From positions 1 to 20,939 of IMG/VR virus record IMGVR_UViG_3300023223_000536: DNA of 20,939 nucleotides. One strand, given 5' to 3'. Position 1 is the first letter of the stretch, and each line of letters starts with the position of its first letter. The notes under the pieces are model-generated. The model was not told where the DNA came from. It did not search any database and saw nothing but the letters and a program-made list of their open reading frames with translations. The DNA is from a virus. Below are positions 1-6,748 of this stretch, in pieces. Made by a program: the position numbers and the translations under genes.

Positions 1-1
1 T

Positions 2-91
2 GGGGATATTTATTACGAAGAGTGTGATGCGTTAGTAGACAACATGGCTTCTGACTTGGGGCAGATGATATTGAAACTAGCCAAACCATGA
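2..91 (+). CDS. C-terminal fragment of an unidentified protein (cut by window edge)
   Basis: An open frame enters from the left edge and ends at TGA 89-91, leaving 29 residues ending in ILKLAKP. Its stop overlaps the start of the next ORF as ATGA at 88-91, the junction style used repeatedly in this operon, which is the main reason to believe it. The fragment is too short to assign to a family. Confidence is limited because there is no start or domain to check. Confidence 0.45.
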   Translation, partial: GDIYYEECDALVDNMASDLGQMILKLAKP

Positions 92-240
92 GCAAATCCA
101 GCCAAGCAGACTTTAAAGACAAATATGACCGTTTATTGGAGGAAGATATTGAATGGTTAAGAAAACAAGATTGGATCAACCCAACCGAGAATGGTGGGAT
201 TCCTATACCAGTTTTCACACAAGAGGAGAAGATGAAATGA
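88..240 (+). CDS. Small hypothetical phage protein (50 aa)
   Basis: A 50-codon ORF from ATG 88 to TGA 238-240. It is charged and probably helical in its N-terminal half (DKYDRLLEEDIEWLRKQ), and a Pro-rich stretch (GGIPIPVF) follows. I do not recognise a family. Support comes from position: it fills the space between two genes exactly, overlapping the upstream stop (ATGA 88-91) and the downstream start (ATGA 237-240). No good Shine-Dalgarno is visible before its ATG, so it probably relies on coupling to the gene upstream. It occupies the region that a longer frame of the next gene (from ATG 153) would otherwise claim. Confidence 0.6.
   Translation: MSKSSQADFKDKYDRLLEEDIEWLRKQDWINPTENGGIPIPVFTQEEKMK
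223..228 (+). promoter_or_regulatory. Ribosome binding site fixing the start of the SSB-tip protein
   Basis: GAGGAG at 223-228 lies 8 bases before ATG 237 and lies inside the end of the 50-residue ORF. It favours ATG 237 over the in-frame ATG at 153, which has no comparable site. Confidence 0.6.
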
Positions 241-596
241 AACTAAATGAAGTTTATAAAAGTGGCGGCAACTTCCTAAAAGCCGAAGACTTACAGGGCA
301 AGACTATTCGCCTTACCATTGCTGAAATCAGCACTCATACATTTGATGAGGGAACGCCCAAAGAAAAGACTCAGTTAGTTCTATCTTTTGTTGGCAAAGA
401 AAAACGATTGGGACTTAACGTAACCAACGCCAATTCTATTGCTAAGATATTGGGTGATGATACCGATTCATGGCCTAATGGTGAAATTAAGGTATTTCCT
501 ACTACTACTGATTTTGGTGACAGAAAAGATGTGCCTTGTATTCGGATAGTAGAGGAAATGCCACCTGAAGTTGATGACGAAACAATCCCATTTTAG
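237..596 (+). CDS. Probable ssDNA-associated phage protein with SSB-type C-terminal tip
   Basis: A 119-residue protein starting at ATG 237, chosen for the GAGGAG site and the ATGA overlap with the ORF upstream. The body resembles a common small phage protein found in recombination/replication operons: FLKAEDLQGK, then a beta-rich section, then LGLNVTNANSIAKILGDDTD and a closing beta strand (CIRIVEE). The protein ends in an acidic segment and DDETIPF, which closely resembles the DDDIPF tip of bacterial SSB. That tip is known to recruit recombination and replication enzymes. The next gene is a Gp157 homologue, which fits a DNA-metabolism operon. The ssDNA-binding role is inferred from this tail and context. 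I do not claim a complete OB-fold match. Confidence 0.7.
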   Translation: MKLNEVYKSGGNFLKAEDLQGKTIRLTIAEISTHTFDEGTPKEKTQLVLSFVGKEKRLGLNVTNANSIAKILGDDTDSWPNGEIKVFPTTTDFGDRKDVPCIRIVEEMPPEVDDETIPF

Positions 597-598
597 CC

Positions 599-1075
599 AT
601 GAATAAACTATACGAGATATCAGATCGCTACCTACAAGCCCTCAGTTACTTTGAGGGCGACCTTGAGGAAGATGCAGCCAAAGATACCCTTGAATCCATA
701 GAAGGCGAAGCAGAGGAAAAGGCGCTGTCTATCGCTAAGTTTGCAGGTAATCTCAAAGCTGAAGCTGTAGCCATTGATAATGCTATCAAACAGATGCAGG
801 CAAGGAAGAATGCTTTATATAGTAAATCAGAGTGGTTAAAGAATTATTTGAAGATCAATATGGAAGCAATGGAAATAAGCGAGATTAAATGCCCTTATTT
901 TGTCCTCAAGATTAAGAAAAATCCTCCCTCTGTTGTTATTGATGACGAAAACCTTATCCCGGATGAGTTTAAATCTGAAGTGATTACTATCAAAATAGAT
1001 AAGGCGGGTATTAAGAAAGCAGGAGGATGTGACGGAGCAAGCCTGGTAAGCGGTACTAGATTGGATATTAAGTGA
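599..1075 (+). CDS. Siphovirus Gp157 family protein
   Basis: A 158-residue protein matching the Gp157 family (Pfam PF05565, named after Streptococcus phage Sfi21). Features seen: N-terminal YEISDRYLQAL; a long helical coiled-coil section at about residues 30-95 (ending in the LKNYLKINME helix); then the family-typical passage FVLKIKKNPPSVVIDDENLIPDEF and a C-terminal KAGIKKAGG...GTRLDIK. Gp157 proteins sit in phage early operons beside recombination or replication genes. Their biochemical role is not firmly known, and some have been linked to phage resistance. The ATG lies two bases after the previous stop and has no clear Shine-Dalgarno, so translation is probably coupled. It overlaps the next gene by 4 bases (GTGA). 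Confidence 0.92.
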   Translation: MNKLYEISDRYLQALSYFEGDLEEDAAKDTLESIEGEAEEKALSIAKFAGNLKAEAVAIDNAIKQMQARKNALYSKSEWLKNYLKINMEAMEISEIKCPYFVLKIKKNPPSVVIDDENLIPDEFKSEVITIKIDKAGIKKAGGCDGASLVSGTRLDIK

Positions 1076-1287
1076 AAGTCCTCAAGAAATGTCGATTATG
1101 TGAGAAATATAGAGATCATTACATGCGTAAAGCAGGCACACCCCATTCTACTTGTTGTGAGTGTATGAATAAATTGAGAAGAAATATAGGAGCAATATAC
1201 CGAGACGAAGTAAAAGGTCTTGTCCAAGCTAGACACATCACAGCCTGTCATGGTAACGGGCCTTTTCGGAATTGGAGGATAGAATGA
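1072..1287 (+). CDS. Small Cys-rich, putative zinc-binding protein
   Basis: A 71-residue basic protein starting at GTG 1072, whose codon overlaps the Gp157 stop as GTGA. Cysteines form a CxxC pair at residues 8 and 11 and a CCxxC group at about residues 29-32, the spacing of a small treble-clef or ribbon type zinc site. An HNH nuclease is not supported, because no HNH core is seen. The next in-frame ATG (about 1123) would delete the first CxxC, so the GTG start is preferred. The role is unknown. The small, basic, Cys-rich character suggests a nucleic-acid or host-protein binding accessory factor (inference). Confidence 0.7.
   Translation: MKVLKKCRLCEKYRDHYMRKAGTPHSTCCECMNKLRRNIGAIYRDEVKGLVQARHITACHGNGPFRNWRIE
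1274..1278 (+). promoter_or_regulatory. Ribosome binding site before ATG 1284
   Basis: GGAGG at 1274-1278 is 5 bases before ATG 1284. It decides between this ATG and the in-frame TTG at 1272, which would lie across the site itself. Confidence 0.75.
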
Positions 1288-1538
1288 AAATTAGAGATGG
1301 TTATGCAAGAATAAATGGTGATGATACAGAATATGATTTGCCAAGCGACAGTTTAGAAATCATAGCTGATGATGGGCGGGTACTGTTTGATATTAATATG
1401 CTTAAAGATGCAATAGGAATAGATTTACGTTCTGGCGATGTATGCAAGCACAAGGGAGAAATGCTCGATGACCGTTTTTCAATACAGCCCGTTGCCTCCA
1501 ATATGATAAGGATAATCAAAGAAAAGTATCCATCATGA
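1284..1538 (+). CDS. Hypothetical phage protein (84 aa)
   Basis: An 84-residue acidic protein with ATG 1284 overlapping the previous stop as ATGA and a strong GGAGG 5 bases upstream. The N-terminal half looks beta-rich (YARINGDDTEYDLPSDSLEI, then DDGRVLFDINM). The C-terminal half has a short amphipathic helix ending in RIIKEKYPS. I do not recognise the family and see no catalytic motif, signal peptide or membrane segment. It belongs to the same coupled early operon, and its stop overlaps the start of a 14-codon ORF (ATGA at 1535-1538). Confidence 0.75.
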   Translation: MKIRDGYARINGDDTEYDLPSDSLEIIADDGRVLFDINMLKDAIGIDLRSGDVCKHKGEMLDDRFSIQPVASNMIRIIKEKYPS

Positions 1539-1579
1539 GAAGCTACACTACACCAGAACTATTAGGAGAGAAGGGATGA
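1535..1579 (+). CDS. 14-codon mini-ORF bridging two genes by ATGA overlaps
   Basis: ATG 1535 overlaps the preceding stop (ATGA 1535-1538), and its own TGA (1577-1579) overlaps the ATG of the NinX-like gene (ATGA 1576-1579). The encoded peptide, MRSYTTPELLGEKG, resembles nothing I know. The 3' part of the ORF carries the purine-rich GGAGAGAAGGG that serves as ribosome binding site for the next gene. It may be a coupling device that carries ribosomes across the gap, the remnant of a lost gene, or chance. Confidence 0.35.
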   Translation: MRSYTTPELLGEKG

Positions 1580-1992
1580 AAACAAGTGAATTGATTGGTG
1601 CGGAGTTAGATTACCACGTAGCTAAGGCTGAAGGATTAACTCTTAAATGTGGTAGATGCGGAGGGGCTCTAGCAGCATCTCAGGATAAAGGTTGTGTATA
1701 TGGAGATTGTTCATACAGAGGTGAGGATTGCAAAATCCCATTAAAAGCTGCTTTTATAGTAAGGAATTTAGTTGGGGCGTTTAATCCCTCCTCTTATTGG
1801 GATCAATGTGGGCCGCTACTAATTAAATATCCTATATGTATTACTATCCACGACCAAAGAAGAGTTGTAATCCTACAAGGCTCACACGATGAAATTTTAA
1901 GCTCTGAGTCTCACGAAATGGATGAAAATATTTTGCCAGCTATTTGTCGTTGTATTGTTTCAAGCGTTTACGGGGAAGAAGTAGAGAGTTAG
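1576..1992 (+). CDS. NinX-like protein (DUF2591) with inserted Cys cluster
   Basis: A 138-residue protein. The opening MKTSELIGAELDYHVAKAEG and the later NPSSYWDQCGPLLIKYPICI match the two conserved blocks of the DUF2591/NinX family (PF10765), found in the nin region of lambdoid phages. The C-terminal AICRCIVSSVYGEEV also fits. The family's function is unknown. Unusually, residues 25-52 between the two blocks hold five cysteines (25, 28, 40, 45, 52), CGRCGG then GDC and DC, as in a small zinc knuckle. ATG 1576 has a purine-rich site (GGAGAGAAGGG) just upstream. This is the last confident gene of the plus-strand operon. Confidence 0.85.
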   Translation: MKTSELIGAELDYHVAKAEGLTLKCGRCGGALAASQDKGCVYGDCSYRGEDCKIPLKAAFIVRNLVGAFNPSSYWDQCGPLLIKYPICITIHDQRRVVILQGSHDEILSSESHEMDENILPAICRCIVSSVYGEEVES

Positions 1993-1996
1993 GAGG
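1991..1996 (+). promoter_or_regulatory. Strong ribosome binding site with no recognised gene after it
   Basis: AGGAGG overlaps the stop of the NinX-like gene and lies 7 bases before GTG 2004. Such a perfect site at the end of an operon argues that the small ORF from 2004 is, or was, translated. Confidence 0.55.
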
Positions 1997-2003
1997 ATAG
2001 TTA

Positions 2004-2123
2004 GTGCCACAAATAAAGGCCGTAACCCCTCACTCCACCGCCATGCTCCGGCTAATACTGGCTAACCATTCAATAATTGGCACGGTACTAATTCTGGATT
2101 CTCTTGGCCCACAGGAACATTAA
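2004..2123 (+). CDS. Possible 39-aa ORF, perhaps a truncated helix-turn-helix gene
   Basis: GTG 2004 with AGGAGG at ideal spacing opens a 39-codon frame ending at TAA 2121-2123, beginning VPQIKAVTPHSTAMLRLILANH. The first 35 residues could form the opening helices of a small winged-helix protein, but this is only a visual impression. The final 21 codons lie antisense to the 3' end of the fibre gene. It could be a real short peptide, or the 5' stump of a gene cut off where the two transcription units were joined. I cannot tell these apart from the sequence alone. Confidence 0.35.
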   Translation: MPQIKAVTPHSTAMLRLILANHSIIGTVLILDSLGPQEH

Positions 2124-3105
2124 GAAAATCCTGGGTCAGCTTGGCTATAGTGGACGAATGGATAATATCATCATCTTGTACAATTGCTGTCCCGTCACCG
2201 TTACTTTCAAGTAAATCTCCTATCTCACCGGGGCCAGTCATACGCACAGGATAATCCCCCGTAGTGGCAACATAGAAATCATAGTCCCATGTGTTGCTGT
2301 CGTCTGGGTGGTTATCATAGGCATTGTCATCATCCCATCTTTCAAAGATACCCGCTACTTTCTTAGTACTTTTAGTGGTGGAGACACAAGATCGCATACG
2401 TTGCTCGTTATCTTTCTTAGTCACCGTCCCTTTTCCTGTCCCCTCCAATCCATCAACGACAAGGCGTTTTCTAATAGGTACTTTTACTTTCTTTTTCTTT
2501 ACAATTACAGTCTCTTCTTCTACCCAATCTTCATAGTACCATTCACACTTTTCATTAACATACTCCATGACTGTGCCGCGTTTAATATTATCTCTACGTT
2601 TTGGTGAAGCTATTGGTAGTTGAGAAAGGAAAGATAAATGCGCTCCATTATAGGATACGGTTGTTCCTGATACTGATATAGAACCTTCTACGCTACTGGC
2701 TTGAGAGAAAAATACTAATGTTCCGTCATCTGTTAGTCGGTTAAGACCAATCTGCTCTTCTGAAGTAGAGACTATTTCTACTTTTCCTGAAGCAGAAAGA
2801 TTAATACCGTTTGTGCCTGTACTGGTGTTAACCCTACCAACAATGAAATTACCACTTGCATCAGACCTTAATGTTTCAGATCCAGCTTGTTCAAGAGTCA
2901 GAACATCATCAGCGGGATTTGTCCATTTGGTATCCCCGTCAGCGTCGATGATTAAATCATTGCCGTCTAGATCAGGAGCATCAATCCATGCCTTTAATAC
3001 ATCGGTTAACTGAGTAAGAATAGTAGCCCATTTAACTGTATTAGCATCAGTTTGTGACCCGTCATCAGGTGGAGGTGAAGTATTATAATTTTCTAAAATT
3101 GCCAT
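2062..3105 (-). CDS. Tail fibre / appendage protein
   Basis: A 347-residue protein, last gene of the late operon, where podoviruses usually place their fibre. The N-terminus (MAILENYNTSPPPDDG, residues 1-16) looks like a short virion-anchor segment. Residues 119-162 (IGLNRLTDDGTLVFF...GSISVSGTTVSYNGAHLSFLSQ) match a passage recurring in phage fibres before a C-terminal head domain. Residues 237-325 (RSCVSTTKSTKKVAGIFERW, then YPVRMTGPGEIGDLLESNGDG and SSTIAKLTQDF) look like the conserved C-terminal fibre domain, where a G-x-GDLL hairpin and a late 'tiaK' strand recur. Residues 198-231 are strongly basic (VKKKKVKVPIRKR). Host-receptor binding is the likely role. An 88-base gap separates it from the gene upstream. 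Confidence 0.75.
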   Translation of the reverse strand: MAILENYNTSPPPDDGSQTDANTVKWATILTQLTDVLKAWIDAPDLDGNDLIIDADGDTKWTNPADDVLTLEQAGSETLRSDASGNFIVGRVNTSTGTNGINLSASGKVEIVSTSEEQIGLNRLTDDGTLVFFSQASSVEGSISVSGTTVSYNGAHLSFLSQLPIASPKRRDNIKRGTVMEYVNEKCEWYYEDWVEEETVIVKKKKVKVPIRKRLVVDGLEGTGKGTVTKKDNEQRMRSCVSTTKSTKKVAGIFERWDDDNAYDNHPDDSNTWDYDFYVATTGDYPVRMTGPGEIGDLLESNGDGTAIVQDDDIIHSSTIAKLTQDFLNVPVGQENPELVPCQLLNG

Positions 3106-3127
3106 AGATTTGCCCTATACTCCGATA

Positions 3128-3226
3128 ATGAACACAAATGAATTTTTAATAAAACTATCATTGATCATATTCTCGTTATTTCTGGGTTATTGCTTAATTG
3201 CTGGTTTGATTGCTGCTTTTCAGTAA
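3128..3226 (+). CDS. Candidate 32-aa single-pass membrane peptide, antisense (doubtful)
   Basis: On the plus strand, ATG 3128 opens 32 codons to TAA 3224-3226. The product is a polar start (MNTNEF) followed by an almost unbroken hydrophobic helix (LIKLSLIIFSLFLGYC, then LIAGLIAAF). It fills the 88-base gap between two minus-strand genes and runs 33 bases into the 3' end of the ejection-protein gene. There is no Shine-Dalgarno and no promoter I can see, and A+T-rich DNA easily encodes hydrophobic frames. I list it because the gap is otherwise empty and phages do encode such peptides. Confidence 0.15.
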   Translation: MNTNEFLIKLSLIIFSLFLGYCLIAGLIAAFQ

Positions 3227-4822
3227 CTCTACAATCAAAGCCCTGTCTAGTCGCATTTGCTTAATTAATGCTGGATTTGTCGCTGTCTTAATCGCTTTAT
3301 CAGTTTGTTTTAAAAGTAACGCAATGCCTTTTTTCGTTGTGGCGCTCATAATGGCTTTGCCAGTTGCGTAAGTTATTAATCCAGTTAGAACTAATTTAGT
3401 AAATATTGGGGCAAACATCGCCGAAGCGCCAAGACCGCCTACCCCAAAAGCAAGGGCCATAAGTTGATTAAACTCTCCCCTTATAGGTAAAGCTCTCATC
3501 GTATTCTGCCATGCTCTTAAAAGCACATTTGCTGCTTCATCTCCTGCCTTTGGAGCGATATTATCCATTGCACGGTAAAGATTTGATTGTATTCTCAAGG
3601 ATTCTTTAACACTGACATCAGGAACTTTTTTAGCTATCAAAGCATTAGCGGATTCCCTTACTTCCCTTAACGCAATAGAAATAGCATTTTCTTGTTTTGG
3701 ATCAAAGATATTACTACCTTTTTGTGATCGTACCCATACGTCTAATTCTTTCCTTGCCTGCAAAAGGCCTGAAGCGGTAGGCTTGTTGGCCTTAACCAAA
3801 TCATCCATTTTCCTGATAATCTTAACTGCTGACTTCTCAGCATCACCTACGATCAAGGGATTTGACTTTAAATTAGTCTTGATTACTTTGCCAGCATCAA
3901 GCAATTCCTTTCTCGATATAGGCACATCATTTTTTAAAAGAGTAGACTTTAACGTATTAGCCTGTTTACCAAGTTCAGCTTGAATGGCTTCATGGTTTCC
4001 TTGCAACGTCTTCTTTGTAGACACGCCAGGAATTTTGTTGACCGTTTCAGCTATCGCTACTTCCTTTGGGGAAAGGGCAACTTGTTTACTCTTTAAAACG
4101 CCTTCCTCGGTCGTCCTTGCTACTTGTTCTGTTCTGACTGCTGTGGTTTGTTTGGGTTTAATTAGATCATCTACAAAAGCCTTTTTACTCTGCGCGGTTT
4201 GCTTGACAGCTTTTTCAGCTACTTTCTCTCCGACCCTGCCTATTGCCCCTGAATCAGCCGCCACGAGCTTTGCCTTAACCGGGAATAAGATTAAACCTAT
4301 ATCTACCACAGCCTCTATATTTCGTGCGGCGCGTGGGTTCTCTAAACGAAACTGTTGATAGGCTTCGACGCTTTGTGTGGCGGCATTAAGCCCTTTTTGG
4401 CCTATTTCAGTATTCATAAAAGCTACGGCTGCTCCGGTAGCGCCTTCTTTGATGGAATCAGGAGTAATTGCAGCAAGACCTCTTCCTGCACTTATTACAA
4501 CTTCCCCAAGAAAATCCATTAATGCACCAGCCCCCTGCTTGCCAGCAATTTGTAACATTGCTTCTGCTACAGTTTGTTCTCCAGCCTGGACAGCAACCAT
4601 TATTTCCTCATTCATGGCAACCCGTTTATCAAGGTCTTCCTGGAATCTCTCAAGAAAACTTAATTTCTCTGGTTCGCTAGGGGTTGATAATACGGGCGCA
4701 CTGTCACCTAAAAAATCTTGCGCACTAACTACTTCTCCAGTTTGAAAACGCTGGACATCATCTATCACGGGCGGAGCAAAAAACTCCTCTTGACTTACAA
4801 CTTGTCCTGGTTGAAGGGCCAT
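3194..4822 (-). CDS. Putative DNA-ejection / internal virion protein (P22 gp16 position)
   Basis: A 542-residue, Ala/Lys-rich, largely helical protein. The N-terminal 40 residues hold an imperfect repeat (GQVVSQEEFFAPP and GEVVSAQDFLGD). The middle (about 200-420) is mostly charged helix. Residues 454-491 form a hydrophobic Gly/Ala-rich segment (ALAFGVGGLGASAMFAPIF, then VLTGLITYATG) that could enter a membrane. It is the third of three consecutive ejection-type genes before the fibre, the place and approximate size class of P22 gp16. No lysozyme or transglycosylase motif is seen, unlike T7 gp16. The start overlaps the previous stop as TAATG at 4822. Assignment rests mainly on gene order and composition. 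Confidence 0.65.
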   Translation of the reverse strand: MALQPGQVVSQEEFFAPPVIDDVQRFQTGEVVSAQDFLGDSAPVLSTPSEPEKLSFLERFQEDLDKRVAMNEEIMVAVQAGEQTVAEAMLQIAGKQGAGALMDFLGEVVISAGRGLAAITPDSIKEGATGAAVAFMNTEIGQKGLNAATQSVEAYQQFRLENPRAARNIEAVVDIGLILFPVKAKLVAADSGAIGRVGEKVAEKAVKQTAQSKKAFVDDLIKPKQTTAVRTEQVARTTEEGVLKSKQVALSPKEVAIAETVNKIPGVSTKKTLQGNHEAIQAELGKQANTLKSTLLKNDVPISRKELLDAGKVIKTNLKSNPLIVGDAEKSAVKIIRKMDDLVKANKPTASGLLQARKELDVWVRSQKGSNIFDPKQENAISIALREVRESANALIAKKVPDVSVKESLRIQSNLYRAMDNIAPKAGDEAANVLLRAWQNTMRALPIRGEFNQLMALAFGVGGLGASAMFAPIFTKLVLTGLITYATGKAIMSATTKKGIALLLKQTDKAIKTATNPALIKQMRLDRALIVELLKSSNQTSN

Positions 4823-5982
4823 TACAGAATACTCAATGTACCGTCTTGTAGAACAACAGCTTTCTGCCCAGAACTATTAGTTAGTTCACTGCCTACTTGC
4901 ATCATTTTACCATTTACTTCAACAGTCTCCGCAGGCAATGCGGTGGTTAGTTCAGCAAAAGCGGAGCCAGCTTCTAATTCTAAAGCCTTAGCAATAACCT
5001 GTCGATTTCTCTTTTTTTGCTCCAAAACATCTGCCTTATCACCGGGTTGTGGGATATATTGAATATTTGCATTGGCAAATTCAGACGGAGAAATGGCCGC
5101 GCCTGACTCCCTTCTGAGGGTAGCGTTAATAAAGTTTTCAGTAGCTTGGTCAAATCGTTGTCTGTCTGCTGTCCTAAGCCCTGCGGGGACAGCACCAACA
5201 GCCCTTGAAGTAACGCCAGTAAACTGATCTCCTATCTCATCAAGTACCGCGCCAGCATCTTGTACCCTTACCGCAAATCCTGCTGCCAATCGCTGTCCTG
5301 CGGTGATCTGAGCTGCTCCTCCAGTAGGGGCTGTTTGTTTAAATGCACCTATGGCTTGGGCTGCTTGTACCTCTTCAATATTATTGGTATCAACTGTAAA
5401 GAACTTTTCGGTTTCAGGATTAAAGAAAGTCTGAGGATTCGGTGTCCCTGCCGGAGCAGTACCGGAGAATATAACTTCTACCTCAACCCCGCCTTCTGCT
5501 TGGTTGATTTGGATAATCTGATCTACACCATTAGACTTAACAGTTCTCAATTCTGGTTTATCAGGGAATTGAGCCTTAGCGGTTTGCTCGGCAATAACTT
5601 CCGCACTCGTTTTAGAAGAAGCTAACGCTGTTTCTCTAGCATCTTTCTCTATAGCCAGTTCTTCATTAGTCTTTGTACTTAAGGCAGTTTGTAGCGTCCT
5701 CCTAGTTAGATCAAGAGACTCTGGCGGAACATCACCGCTAAGAATAAGCATCTGGTTAGTCTTTAGAACATTATCCGCTAAAGGTTGTAGTTGTTCGGCG
5801 GATGCACCATTTTTCCTAGCCTCTTGAATAGCCTGGATGGTTTGTGTAGAGCCTTCGCGAAAGTCAGTAATACGTTTGTCTCTCTCTTTTATTTGTTCAT
5901 TTATTACCTGTTGCTTGTTCTGTTGCCGTTGTGCAGCAAGCCCACGCCCCGCTGTCAATCCTGATGTAAATTCGCCTGCCAT
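4822..5982 (-). CDS. DNA transfer / ejection protein (P22 gp20 position)
   Basis: A 386-residue protein. Start ATG 5982 is chosen over an in-frame TTG at 6003 because GGAGGA lies 7 bases upstream and the preceding gene stops one base earlier. The N-terminal 150 residues are Gln/Lys/Glu-rich coiled coil (AAQRQQNKQQVINEQIKERD). The strongest signature is FINATLRRESGAAISPSEF followed by IQYIPQPGD and EQKKRNRQVIAKALE, a block I recognise from many podoviral proteins annotated as DNA transfer protein. It is expected to be packaged in the capsid and ejected with DNA into the host envelope. It overlaps the next gene by one base (TAATG). Confidence 0.75.
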   Translation of the reverse strand: MAGEFTSGLTAGRGLAAQRQQNKQQVINEQIKERDKRITDFREGSTQTIQAIQEARKNGASAEQLQPLADNVLKTNQMLILSGDVPPESLDLTRRTLQTALSTKTNEELAIEKDARETALASSKTSAEVIAEQTAKAQFPDKPELRTVKSNGVDQIIQINQAEGGVEVEVIFSGTAPAGTPNPQTFFNPETEKFFTVDTNNIEEVQAAQAIGAFKQTAPTGGAAQITAGQRLAAGFAVRVQDAGAVLDEIGDQFTGVTSRAVGAVPAGLRTADRQRFDQATENFINATLRRESGAAISPSEFANANIQYIPQPGDKADVLEQKKRNRQVIAKALELEAGSAFAELTTALPAETVEVNGKMMQVGSELTNSSGQKAVVLQDGTLSIL

Positions 5983-5983
5983 A

Positions 5984-6748
5984 TTAAAATCCTCCAGTAG
6001 CAAAGCCTAGACCTGCTCCCAATACTTCTCTTTGGAATCCTACTTTACTTTCTGCTGATTCAAATAATGCTCTAGCTGAAGTTTGACTCAGTGAACTCAA
6101 AGCACTTGTTTGGGCTGCGCCCAACTGTGATAGACCTGAATTCGCTAACCCGGTTAATTGTAAAGCTACTTCTGTTTCTAGATTCAGTTCTGCTAAAGTA
6201 GTTTCTATTGCAGCTCTGGCAAATTCTGATTCTGTTTGAATTAGTTTAGCCTGAGTATCTATTTCTTGTAAGAAGGTTTGTGAAGTAAATTCATCTTCAC
6301 GTTGTTGGAATTCCGCTTCAGCTCTTGAGATAGCATCAGAGGCAAAAGAACTCCCTGCTACCCGTCGTCGTGCGAGATTTTCTCGTAGATCGCCCACTAC
6401 TCTTCGGCGTTGACCACGTAAGTTTTGTAAACCAGCTTTTCTAAATTCGCTAAATCCAGGGCGTACTTTTTCACCAAGAGTCCTAAACCTTCCTGCGGTA
6501 GCGCTTAGGGATTTTGACAGTCCGCCAACCAGTGAGGTTCTAGCAGCATTAGGAGAAACTGTTATCCTACCAAACTTATCAAAGGCAGAAAATAAACTAC
6601 CGCCGCCTATAAGTTTTGACCTCTGAAGCGCAGCGATTTGTTTGTCTACATTGGCTGATACTTCCTGCCGCCCCGCAGCGCTTTCGGCTACCGCTGCACC
6701 AGCCGTGCCGTTACCGCCACCAAAGAATTTATTAATTAAAAAAGCCAT
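5984..6748 (-). CDS. Internal virion / ejection protein (P22 gp7 or T7 gp14 position)
   Basis: A 254-residue Ala/Gly/Ser-rich protein. The hydrophobic start (MAFLINKFFGGGNGTAGAA) is followed by Arg-rich helices at about residues 100-135 and a long helical Gln/Glu/Ala section (RAEAEFQQREDEF; AKLIQTESEFARAAIETTLAEL). It ends in a Gly-rich tail (GAGLGFATGGF). Small, Ala-rich helical proteins of this kind, first of three ejection genes after the nozzle, are typical of podoviruses. The start overlaps the previous stop as TAATG at 6748. A pilot or pore-forming role in DNA ejection is inferred from position. Confidence 0.65.
   Translation of the reverse strand: MAFLINKFFGGGNGTAGAAVAESAAGRQEVSANVDKQIAALQRSKLIGGGSLFSAFDKFGRITVSPNAARTSLVGGLSKSLSATAGRFRTLGEKVRPGFSEFRKAGLQNLRGQRRRVVGDLRENLARRRVAGSSFASDAISRAEAEFQQREDEFTSQTFLQEIDTQAKLIQTESEFARAAIETTLAELNLETEVALQLTGLANSGLSQLGAAQTSALSSLSQTSARALFESAESKVGFQREVLGAGLGFATGGF
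5990..5995 (-). promoter_or_regulatory. Ribosome binding site fixing the start at 5982
   Basis: GGAGGA on the minus strand (plus-strand TCCTCC, 5990-5995) is 7 bases before ATG 5982. It overlaps the last codons of the upstream ejection gene and rules against the longer TTG start at 6003. Confidence 0.75.

Noticed and set aside
153-236. Longer N-terminus for the SSB-tip protein from ATG 153.
   Set aside because: The extension duplicates the coding space of the 50-residue ORF at 88-240. ATG 237 has both a good ribosome site and the ATGA overlap typical of this operon.
1072-1287. HNH endonuclease identity for the Cys-rich protein.
   Set aside because: It has two Cys groups but no His-Asn-His core between them.
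1993-2061. Search for a bidirectional terminator between the converging operons.
   Set aside because: Only weak GCC/GGC pairings and a short GGCTAA direct repeat were seen; there is no stem of useful length and no T-run.
2308-2607. Plus-strand ORF of 99 codons within the fibre gene.
   Set aside because: It is antisense to a well-supported gene, has no ribosome site, and its Phe/Ser/Tyr-rich product reflects the complement of Lys/Glu-rich codons.
3984-4745. Two plus-strand ORFs above 120 codons antisense to the 542-residue ejection protein.
   Set aside because: Their Ala/Ser/Thr-rich products mirror the Ala/Lys-rich sense frame, and there are no promoters or ribosome sites.
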